From Capitulum mitella (taxonomy: Eukaryota > Arthropoda > Thecostraca > Pollicipedomorpha > Pollicipedidae): a DNA stretch of 64,000 nt. Below the pieces are notes generated by a model. The model was not told the origin of the DNA and did no database searches. It saw nothing but the letters and a program-made list of their open reading frames with translations. The position numbers and the translations under genes are program-made. Location of the stretch: assembly GCA_030062745.1 (NCBI GenBank), contig CP099844.1, positions 8,765,551 through 8,829,550 on the forward strand, read 5' to 3'. Positions 24,601 through 36,123 of this stretch are shown piece by piece (position 1 is the stretch's first letter; every line of letters begins with the position of its first letter).

Positions 24601-27600
24601 GTGCGTACACTGTGACTGCCTGAGAGAACCAGCATTGTCGTTAGCCGGCCAGTCTCTGGCACTCAGCGTGTGGTCGCAACATTTCGCGCTACGTTTATCA
24701 ATCACGCCTCAGGCTAGACCGCTTCCTGCACATTTCGAAACAGCTTTGAATGTCAAGGGCTATGAGGTAAAGCCATGGATCCATGAGACCACAACTCTGT
24801 GATCGGTAATGAATGGCTGCACTCGGCAGAGACCAACAGCTCTCTCCCAATGGGATCGAATTTCTCCCAGCAACGGTCTGTTTCTTAATAAGATCTTAGG
24901 TTAAGCAGCATGTGACTAAGGGAAAATCATGGCGTAAAGACGAATCCCCAGCAACTGCACCGATCTGTGACCGGCACGGGGCTGCAGCTTCCGTCTGCGT
25001 TCACCGTCTGCTCGCGCCCAGCATGCAGAAGCAGCACCAGTGGACGCTAAGATCTCTCGCGCACCGCGAGGCCAGACCCACTCCGCGGCAGGCGGAAAAG
25101 ATCCCTGCTGAGGGGAAGCAGTGCGTCGATAAACAGCCCCGCGCGACGCCCGACGCCTACCAACAAGCCTGCAGACTCCGTTTTCAATCCGCCGCTGCCT
25201 TTACGAGTCGCAGCTCCGATCGGGACGGATGGAGGGGGAGGGGGAGGGGGCTGTCACCGTTAGGAAGGTCGTCGCGACTCTCTGACGGCCTCGGCGGCCT
25301 TCCCGATCTGGCCGCGGCCGCTCCCAGAGGTGCAGCGGCTCGGCCGGCCGGGCGGGCGCCGGCCGGCCGGGGTGACGGGTCAGAGGTCGGCTGGCCAGGT
25401 CGTGCCGGTATCCCGGATCAGCCGGCCGCGGACCGGACTGGTGCCGTCACGTGCGGTCACGTCACGCCCTCGCGACCCTGACCGGCCCGGTTTTGGCCAG
25501 TTCTGCACTGGCTGGTGTGGTGAGCTGGGTGGCCGGGTTCGCGATGCTCTCCTGTCAGCGGATGCCTTTGCTCTGACAGCCATGAGCCCTGCATCCTGCA
25601 GGTCATTAATGCAGTAGCGTAGATGTGAGGATATCGATAGGAACAGGTGGTGACACATTCACCATATCAATGACCGGCATGTCATGGAATCTGACAACAC
25701 TCGGTATCAATAATGGCAGAAAAGAGCGCTGGAATACGGATAGGAAGCACAAACGGAAGCACTGGCATGCACTGTACGCAACGAGGACCGTTTCAGGACC
25801 GTTTTCTGTTTGCTTTGGCTTTCACCACGTTTCAGCGTTTTTATTAGATTCAGGAAAAGGATGCAATGGTTCCGAGAAGTTGCATATGTGTTGTGTTTTA
25901 ACTTGATAATTTTCCAGACACTTCTCAAAATAGACATCTTGGAAATACACAATATCCTGTTGCACGGACATGAAACATGAGACTCAAGTCGCAATCAACT
26001 TTTTTAGATAAAAATATAGCTGCTTGCCGCAAGATATCTATTTAATATTTGAGACGCATCAATTGCAGGCCGGAAGTCATGTGGTGGAAGGCTTGGACGA
26101 CACTTTTGAGAGATTTTAGGCCCATGTCAATAGCTGGAAAGAAGCGATTTGAAATCCTACTCGGACCCCAATAATTTTTGGACATCTCCAGCAATGCGTC
26201 AACTTTAAACGCGTTTTAAACAGCTAAACCAAAACCCCCAGCTTAGTACACATGAAAGGCGAGCACGTTCTAAACTAACAACAAAAGCAAGCTTTCTTCG
26301 TAGCTATATGAGAGCAAGAAGTGCACTAGGACATTCCACAACAGTCACAATACAAAGTCTTTCTTCTAGTCGTAGAGATTTAGAGAAAAACGTTGTGCCC
26401 TGACCACTCCTTGAAGTTGTGTGGAATGCAGAAAGTCTGCAGCCTATTACGTTTCGACTTATTTTTCCTCTCGGTAAGCTCATTGTGGGAAGAATTCCAG
26501 CAAGACCGCTCAGTGGGATGTCTCATTGTTTCAGTTGACAGGGCAGATCCAGCTGACTCACTGGGTCCTTCTGAAGGCTTCGCATATTTTCTCAGACTCG
26601 TAGGGCTACCAACCAGATTACTCTCGTCTTAGATCAGCTTCATATATTGCACGCTGCTAAAACATTCACGTAATGCACACAGCATGACGTTGCTTGTAGT
26701 TTATTTGGAATACTCACGAGGTTGATGGTCTGGTCACAGTTACTCCGCAAAATCAGCTTTTGTGTTAATGGTAAAGGCCATACAATTATTACGTCAAACC
26801 ACATGGCTCAGACATGTGAAGGTGACTTCATGAGTTACGAAGGCGCGATGCATCAATTTGCATCATGTTCTCTCTGAAATCACCTTTATTTTTTAACTGA
26901 CTTGCTGGATACAACGTCCTGCATGTACTCACGGAAATCCAGTGGAAAAAGAATAAATTGGTTTGAGCTGCCAAGCAGAAAAGAATTTGTTAGTTAATAC
27001 TTTTTTAATTGAAAATCTCTTCCTGCATAGCAACCATATTGCACTTTTTCTGGAATCACTGGGACGAGTATCGCTGCAAAGCTGCATGCCATTGTCAAAC
27101 GTACGTGCACCTATAAATTCCGGGGGCGATTATTTTGCTTGCTGACATGGCACAACGTACGCTGTTTTCAAAGTGAATATCACTTTGCCCCTAAATCATC
27201 ACGACGGCTTTCACGCGAACATTCCTTGTTGAAACAGAACTCAATGCAGCTAAAATCTTTCGCATTTTCTAGTTTTTAAGTTCCTTTCTCAAGCATGTGA
27301 TACATTTCGCAAAGCTGCTGTTTTTCTGAAACCTGGACAAAGTTCACCTCAATCGGCTTCTGATCGTCGCAAAGTGGCACTGTTTCTACGCCGTGCAGTG
27401 CGCGCGTGCCGCGGCGAGTTGCCGACCTGGACTTGATCGGTCTGCCTGCCGGCTCCGTTTTAGGTCGGCCTGTCGCTGACCTGCCGGTTCTGTTTCAGGT
27501 CGGCCTGTCGCTGACCTGCCGGTTCTGTTCCAGGTCGGTCTGTCTCCGACCTGCCTGTTTTGTTTTACGGCGGTCTGCCGCTGACCTGCCCGTTCTGTTT

Positions 27601-30600
27601 CAGGTCGGTCTGCTGATGGCCCGCTAGCTGTGTTTCAGGTCGGTCTGCTACGGACCTGCTGGCTCGGTTCCAGGTCGATCTGCGGTTGACCTGCAGGTCA
27701 TGCCTCCGGCCGGTCTCCCGCTAACCCGGCGGTCCCGTTTCAGGTCGGTCGAAGTCCGGCACCTGCCCGTTCACTCAGCTGGCCGGATGCAACGAGATCC
27801 GCATGATGTGCATGGCCGACGGGGACTGTCCCGGCCGGAAGATCTGCTGCCAGGACAGGTGCGATCGCGTCTGCATGGAGCCAGGTGGGTGACGGTGTGC
27901 GCTGTACTCTGAGAAGGGTGAGGGGTGTCAGCGAGCCTCGGAGAGAGGCAGTCAATGTTAAGCACAGTTCTACGAGCGGTGGGTGTCGTCAAACCGCACG
28001 GCCTTGTTATGGGTATACCTAACTACACGGCATGAAAGTAACGAGTGATACTCATGATCGTTGACTTAAGGATGATGACGGTGGCTGATGGGATCGGTGA
28101 AAGCGGTGTTGGTGTTGCTGGTAATTATGAAGGCGATGATGACAATGATGAAGATGACGGTAGAGATGGGTGACATCAGCTCCCGGCTTGAGCGTGGTTA
28201 CTGACGTCAACCCGCATCACGGGATTGGTAGGTACCTCTCATGGCACGGCGCCCAGATGGCTTGGCGTACCCCTCAGCTCGGGACGCCGAATAAGGGCGC
28301 TGATTAATGGCTGCAGCCGAGCCTGCACCCACACACGGTTCCGCCCCGCTGTAGCGCAAAGCCAGATCTGCTGCAGCAGCCCTCCGTGTGCGTGTTCTGA
28401 TATGCAGGAGGTAACAGACGGTCGATCATCCCGATAACTACCGGCTATTTTTCATATTTCCTTGCCACCTTCAAGGGTATCACAAGGCGCCTGCAGTGCC
28501 TTCCAGCTCCAACCTCGCCAAGATACGCCCACAGGGCTGTCAAGACTGACACTCAGTACCAGCTTAGAGCCAGCACCATCAACCGGCGACCGCACTCCAA
28601 AGCTTCTTTGACGTCCTTGGGCTCGGCTTGCCGCTCGGAAGGCTCGGACGGCCAGCGACGGACAAACGGCTGTGGCCGCCCGCACCTGGCACCGGGCACC
28701 GGCCACCAAACACGCCACCTGCCGAGGGACGACTAGCAACGAGGAACTATCAAGTGACTGGTGAAGCTCATCGTGTTTGCAAGCAGACAACTGGCAACAG
28801 AGCTGAAATATGTCACGGGGCAATTGGCAAGACACCGTAGTTTTCTCGAGGCTGCCGTTTCAGGCCGGAGCATGAATCTGTGAGGGAATAACTGGGACGC
28901 CAAATAACGCCAAACAGAGCGCCACATCTGTGAGGGAATAGCTGGCTACATGGCCCGTGTTCGTTAGGATGCAAGGGATAGCAGAAAACAGATTCCTGGT
29001 GTCTTCAGCATGGACCCAGTCAGGCGATGACACCGAATAATCCTTCAGTGAGGTCGTAGCCATCAATCACGCGGACGGCTGGGTGAGGCGAACAGCCAAA
29101 TCGTCCGCAAACCCTCTCAGAATTGAGAACCGTCCCGCCCGGGGCCTGGAGGCGAGGGAGCTTGAGCCTACCGCAGCACGTGCCGGAACCCCCATGCGGG
29201 TGTGTCCCGGGATTAGTCGTCTGAGCCCCGCGATGGTACCGGGGATAACATTCGTCCCGTCTGGCTGCAGGAGTAGCAGGAACGTCAGACGCACGCAAAT
29301 AAAGCCGGACACAAGAGATGCACCGCCGGACGACGTCAGAACCCAGACAGCCCGGACTCCTGCCGGACAGCGAGGGATGCACCCAGACAGAACCCCCGCC
29401 AGACACACCTGGCCGAGCTGAACACTCCCAGATGTGTCTGGCGGGACCGTTCCTCTGCCAGCCAGGCAGCCAGACACACTCTCACGTACCCGAGTACCAG
29501 TCAGATGCACTCAGACGTAAAAAGTCGCATTCCCGAACAATGCCCGACCCAGGTAGACGCGGCCTGGCAAAGTCGAGCTGCCCGCCCACTTCGCAGCGTG
29601 TATCGACTCCGCACTCCTCTGGAGTCAGGCCCGACACTGTCCACTTCCGGGACCACAGTGCAGCTCTAGTTCCACCCATATCCGGTGCCACGGCACAGCT
29701 CTAGGTCCGCCCACTTCCGGCGTCACGGGGCAGCTCCAGCCCCACCCACTTCCGGTGTGACGTCGCAGCCCCAACTCAGGCTGGGAACGTCGCACCCCTT
29801 AACGTGATGTCAGCCGCTCGATCTTCTGATAAGTGTCTGCGAGCTCCTAGCGCGCCTGTCTTACGCCGGGCGAGATATCGCATCTCTAGACCGTGGTGCA
29901 AGATTCAGCAAATGCATAGCGATCTTGGCGCGTTTCGCAAGAACTTAACCACCCCGTCCTGTCATGACGCTAACCAAGATATGATAAGACCGCTTCTTTT
30001 TTAGTGCGGTCAAACTACAGGTGACGACGTTGGGTAATGTTTTAAATTGACGAACCAGTGAGGTTTATCGGCTTCCTAGGCGGTATGTCTCACTACCTGT
30101 GGGGAAACGAACCATGCAAATGAGCCATGAAAAAATGTAAGAGTTCACAAAACTGTGTCTGATGTGCACTCCTAATTAATTCTGCCATATATTCCACAGT
30201 GCCTCTTAGGAGAAAACGCACGCTAGAGCTGGTGCCTAGACACATTCTTTGATTTATTCGAAACCACAGTCGTTGTCAGGCGTATAGCACGTTTGGGAAT
30301 TTCCTAACCATACCATACCATACCATAACATTTATTTGGGCAAATCCACACGATTGTGGCCATTCCTTGCCCACGAGATCAGAACACAAGGTAAAAGACA
30401 TTAAGTCACGGGCAGAACAGGACAGTTCCGTCATTTTTGTCACTTCAGTCATTTGTCAAGTGGAAACAAATCAGAGTACGATGAAAACGTGGCGCCTGCA
30501 TTTCGCGCATCTCGACTGGCAGCGTATTACACAGTACCGGTCCACGATAATAGAACCGGTGTCGCCCGGCCTCCGTTCTGACTGAGGCACGCGGAGATCG

Positions 30601-33600
30601 TCATCCTGGCGGGTGTTCCTCACTCGTGCCTTGCGGTTCGTTTTGAAAGTGGAGGAAATGGACTCTGGAACTCAATGCAAACGTATTTTGTGTAGTAGTG
30701 AGCGTATGATAGTGTGGACGTGTGATATTTGAAAGACCCTCCGCTTCCATCCACCCTAGCGCTGCCAGAGCATCCGTCTACCGGCTAAATTTCGTTCTCC
30801 CAGACATGACTAACGGCGAAGTTCAAAATCTTTCGAACTTTGGCAAAACTCTTGCGAGTGCCGTTGCCATATACTGGGGTGCAGGAGAGGACGCGGAACG
30901 GCACCAGGGCGGTTATGATGGTCGGAAGGATCTCGGCAGCAAGATAATGATGGACATGCGACAAGCCAATGATGGTCCAGAAGAATTTGCGAATAATTTC
31001 TTGTGCATGTACGTTCCGTGATAGGTGGCAATCAAAGATCATCCCTAGATTTTTTAGTTCGGAGACTGGTTGTATAGTACATATTGTTGTACAGTATTCT
31101 CGAAATTTCCGCCAGATGATGTATATTCCGCAAATTTTGTCTGCTGCCGAAAGCATTCAGTCGTGTTTTGTCAGGGTTAATTTTCAGAGAATTCGCGTGG
31201 AACCAAATGTCGAGAGAGAAAGTTGCCGTTCCATGTGCTTGGACAGGTCTACTAGGGCGGTCCTGTTACCGCAGACATGACCTGGGTGTCATCCGCATAC
31301 TGAATAACGTCACCTTTCGTCATCTTGTTTTACATCAAAACTGCAGGCGTGGTAACGGACCCGCCACCTGATGCGTGAGGAAGAATTTTACAAAAAGTAT
31401 GTATTGCTACCTAGATATTGCCGATTCCACCAACCACTTTCTAGTGTTTGCAACCCTGCAAACTAGCCTATGTACATCACGAAAAAAGCTTCTCAAGGCT
31501 AAAGGGCTGTATAAGATAATGAGTTTTAAGGCATCTTAATGCGGGCTCTTCACCGTCTGTCGCACAACGTCTCGACTGACGAACTGAACAAGATTCACCG
31601 TTATCTTTACGGCATGGTGAATGGTTCACAGGATCTCGAAGATGTATCGGGGATGTCTCTTCCGAGCAAACATGCTGATGGTATGCCGAACCCATTTACG
31701 TACATGCAAGGCAATGACCACTTCGCCCGCAATGCAAGGCATGGTCGAATTTTACCCCGGCTCACGTAGAGAGCAAATGTGACGTGCTCAATGGTGAATA
31801 ACACTCCGAGCAAACGTAACAAGACCGTGCCGGTCTTGAGTGTGGTGTTGGTCTTTCTGGAGGCGAGAACATTAATGGTGATTGTAATATCAGTTTTCTG
31901 CCAGGACAGCGACGACGAGTCCCATGCTGGAGACGGGTGAAACTCGCTGATGAGCCCGCGCTAGTTTCAGACGGGACTCGCTGACAACTGCGCCGCTGGT
32001 TTTGGTGAGGCCATCGACGACAGTGTGGACCTGTCTGCAGGTGCGAGAACTGACGACGACCGTGCCGGTTTCAGGCGAGGACGTGCCGAAGCCGGGCCAC
32101 TGCCCGTCCCGGTTCGCGTTCGGGCCGTGCGTGCACGAGTGCAGCGAGGACGGCGAGTGCCCCGGCAGCACCAAGTGCTGCAGCACCGGCTGCGGACGCA
32201 TTTGCTCCTCACCGTGTGAGTGCAGCAGCCTGTTGCGTCGACCAAACGCCGGCCGGCTTGCCAGCGCGGGCCTTCGGACGCCAAATCCGGTCTTTTAGGC
32301 GTGCTTTGTCGGCTTCCAGAGTCCGGCTGGATTTCTGCGCCATCTAGCTAGTTTGGACCAGTTGGTGCCGTGCGGCCATCGGCAAAACCCAATGGCCTTG
32401 ACCTGTGAAGTCTGTGGCATTGCTGAACCATGCAAGAACCTGATTTAAGCCCTAACCCAAGCATTACAGTCGTAAAATGTCGCCACCGCTGTAATCCACC
32501 TGAAGAGCTCAAGAAAGAGAAGGATCTCAAACTATCCCCTTCATAAGGAAACGATGAAAAAAACGCAGACATTGTATGCCAATGGGTGAATCATCCGCCC
32601 ACTTACTGTCATTCTGAGTGTTATCAATCATCCCTGTCCAAATGAGACCTTAAATCCCAGATGGTATGTATCCATGTAACTTACATTTCATACGTGCTGC
32701 GGGCATTTTCAAATGCCCATAGGACATGTGGTCTACCGGCACTCACCGGTAGATGATTGCCACAATGCAAGCATATTGGATTTCATTTCCTCAAATGACG
32801 CTGGTGGTTTCGGCTCGTCTATCACCTTACACCGTCAGGATGCACTGCCCGCCATGGACGCCAACAGATATTCAAATGCTCCTATTCGCCACTACAGTCC
32901 AGTTTGATTTGCGCGTTACTGCAGGCTAAGTCCTTTCCATCAGCGTGGTTAGCCAATTTCGGCGGCGGGTCGGCCATCACCGGGCTCTTCTGAGATGTCT
33001 GCTGACCAACAGACCTGGCCAAGGCCGGTTCGTGCCCTGTGCCACTGGCCAGAGGCGGCAGCTGCTCCGTCACGTGCAGCATCGACGACGAGTGCCCCGG
33101 CGAACAGAAGTGCTGCTCGAACGGCTGCGGCCAGACGTGCCAGGCGCCATCCGGCGATCACATCTGCCCGCTCGGCACCACCTTCTACAACAAGTGCAAC
33201 AAGTGCACCTGCAGCGACGCCCACGAGCCGGTCGACTGCGAGAAGAACGCCTGCGCACGAGGTGAGCCCCCCCCCGTCCCACCTTGTCGTATTTCGCGCG
33301 ACATCTCTCGTCCTGATGGTGTGTTTGCCATTTGATGGAGGGCCCTGAAATGTAGTGATGTTTTGTTTTGTTATTTACGTAATATCTCGCTTCGATTTCG
33401 GCGGCTTTCTGCCGTTGAATACTTGCCTTAATGCTCCTTTCGATTTTTTTTTTCGGCAGGATAACTCCTGGTGCTAATAAGCAGTTTTTTATCGATTAAG
33501 ACAATGCATGCGTGGCGTGGATCGAGGCCAGATGCCATCATGAACAGATTATGTTGGTTTGCGTGTCAGGAATTTTGGTGTACTTAATTCCACGGGCTCA

Positions 33601-35986
33601 GATCTGAAACAAAAATAGTACTTGTCAGCGGAAAGTGCTTGACTATGACAGCAGGCGAGGATAAGTATTTCAAGGAATGGTTACAACGCTTCGGCGGAGG
33701 TAAGGTACGTCTCAGGCAGAATCGCTTGTGCTCTCTGAGAAATAAATGAAGGAGGCGTTCGCGGTATTTGGCGGCTCAACTGAAGCGTCTGAAAGAATCG
33801 GTAGTCCCAGTGACCAGGCGGTTTAAAATTTCCGAAAGGATTGGGGTCAGAGGCGAGTGCAATAATACTGGGTTCGACTCCCACCAAAGACATCAACGTT
33901 TGTGGGCGTAGAGACGATGGTGACTGGCACGGAAGACACCTAAAACTCGACATATTAAGAATGCGTAACGCATTCTTACTAAGCGCAATATATAAACATG
34001 TATATGTTTGATCAGCCGCGCTGAAAACATATAGCGCCCAACGCGCATATCTCTGACCCACCATAACGGCTTTAACCTAGCACAACGGACAACAAATCGG
34101 CTAAGAATGTGCTTGCGCAAGTGCTAAGAATCGTTTGGATATGACTTAACGCAGTGTTATGCGCATAATGTGGGAGCTAAGCCGCTCGGATAAACTCCTC
34201 GCATTCAGCATTTTTACGTAACGTCGTCGAGGGGTGAATGACGTCAGCATTTCACCGGGCAGGACCTTGCTGACGTCAGAGGTTGAATCGCTACTGCGTA
34301 GAATTACTTCCCAACATCTCTCAAGCTAGACTAGCACCCGCAGAGCCAGATGGCGTCCGGATTTAAGCTCTTGTGGCGTCAGCGGATACGAATTATGTAG
34401 GGACCGCGATCAGCTGGCATCAGAAGGAGCCTTGCCGCTCCCATGTACCTAATGCCAGCACTGGACGGCGGGCCCTGGGCTTGTTAATGTAGACCTGCGA
34501 ACTAAGCACACATAGATCGGTAAAACATGCAGGCTTTTCCATTAGATGGAGGCCCACGCTGTCGTCAGCGGCTGCTGCCGACCTACCTTCCGTGGGCAGC
34601 AGCAAGGCCGTCAAGACCGAAAATCCTCTTAATGTCGCAGCACGTGCTTTAGCTGGATGCCAAACTCAGCAGTACAAATTACGGATGCCCTTGACAGTCT
34701 CTGTGAAAGCTCGAATCCGTGCAACACCAGCGAGTGGCACTGATCATCAGGCCCCTGACTGGGGCGCTGCAGCGTCACCAGAACAACATCCACAGCCTTA
34801 GACCGTGTAAGCCCGTCAGCTAAGCACAGCCGTCGTCACGTCCCGCTCGCGTTGCTGACCGCAGTGATGCCGTTTCAGAGAAGCCCGGCTACTGTCCTGC
34901 GCGCTCCCAGCACCGCCAGATCAAGAACAGCGGCTGCGGCGAGACCTGCTACGTCGACGAGGACTGCCGCGAGGAGTCGAAATGCTGCGACGTGGCCGGC
35001 TGCGGCCAGATCTGCACGCCCAAAGGTGGGCGCCCCAGGCGGCGGCGGGAGAGGCGTCACACGTGACGAACGTTTCTGGAAACTGATCATCCCTGCTGAA
35101 TTTCCGCGTCGCTGCGGGCATCTGGTCTTGACGCCCGTTTCAGCGCGTTGTTATGAGCGAGGACGACCGGATTAAGTTGCACTGAAAAGTCATAAAAAAT
35201 TGCGGCACGCCATTGTCCTCCGTTTCGCCGGCACTCAGAGTGCTCCGCCGTTCAGGGCTGTTGTTAGGCACACGGGCCGGAGGACGCCAGGACCGCAGGG
35301 AGCGGCGATGATCATCCCCGGCACGGCCTCGTGCCCGGACAGTGCCGGGGTCAGCTTGTGCCGAGGGTGCGGCCGTCTGATCGGATTTGCCGGCCACAGA
35401 ACCGCTTATTTGCATCCGAATTTCGGGGCTGATAACCTTCATAATCCGCCATTGCTTACGCAAGAAGGGAGGTTTTTGACAAACAGCCTGTCGTGACGCG
35501 TGGCACTGTTTGCGGGCACGTGGCATTTGGAAGAACCAGACGATCCATCCCCTGCTGTTTAAAAAGCGTTGTGCGATGAAAAAAACAAACAGCTCACGAG
35601 CAGTCTCACGGAATATCCTCGGACACTTGTGTTAACGAGCGTTTGGAGTAGTGTCCTCGCGCACAGCATGTATTTACGAGCTGCGGTCGAGACGACTGTC
35701 TGTCAGACTGTCAGACTGCCAGAACCTCCCCGGACAAATGCCATCGGCAGATTCCACACATAATGCTCTCACAAAAACCGCCGACGACTGGTCATGTCCA
35801 TGACATGACAGGGAAGGTGAATTAACGTGCGCCCGATGAACGGCTAACAGGAAAGGGTTCCGGAAACGCTCCAGGACGATTACCAATTACTCAAAGTCTG
35901 CCGGTTTTCACGTCCATCAGGGTGGAGTTTGGAAGAGATGCACCGCTTGCGATAACGACAGCCCGCCACCCTACGACATTATAGAA

Positions 35987-36039
<53 letters not shown>

Positions 36040-36067
36040 CTCTATATGCATATAAGACCTTATGGAA

Positions 36068-36123
<56 letters not shown>

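Larger units (their letters stand above)
18661..27743 (+). other. Intron 1 (9.1 kb)
   Basis: A long intron between the signal-peptide exon and the first WAP exon. It holds GC-rich islands at about 21.24-21.83 kb and 24.48-25.56 kb, a minisatellite with TTTCAG-containing units near 21.36-21.55 kb, a minus-strand orphan frame at 20156-20506, a 13-bp inverted repeat at 23313-23341 and the 35-bp array at 27428-27750. The remainder is AT-rich. I found no further WAP, FOLN or pacifastin exon in it. Confidence 0.7.
27885..32074 (+). other. Intron 2 (4.2 kb)
   Basis: It contains a hairpin at 29396-29444, a 35-bp array with ETS-like ACTTCCGG motifs at 29641-29775, and a 5'-truncated LINE fragment on the minus strand at 30300-31380. 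A decayed WAP-like Cys phrase near 28295-28390 is discussed under rejected items. Nothing else is recognised. Confidence 0.6.

Noticed and set aside
28295-28390. WAP-like phrase on the plus strand ([10 protein letters not shown] ... [12 protein letters not shown])
   Set aside because: It resembles Cys2, Cys3, Cys5-8 of a WAP, but Cys1 and Cys4 are absent, the spacing after CC is wrong and no donor follows; chance or an unrecognisable relic.
31905-31936. Possible microexon after a TTTTCTGCCAG acceptor in intron 2
   Set aside because: The length to the only donor is not a multiple of three and would break the phase-1 rule obeyed by all other exons.
33440-33490. Very strong poly-pyrimidine acceptor in intron 4
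   Set aside because: The required frame hits TAA immediately after the AG.
35138-35190. Strong GTTTCAG acceptor downstream of exon 5
   Set aside because: In phase 1 the reading meets TAA within ten codons and shows no Cys pattern; a decoy acceptor.
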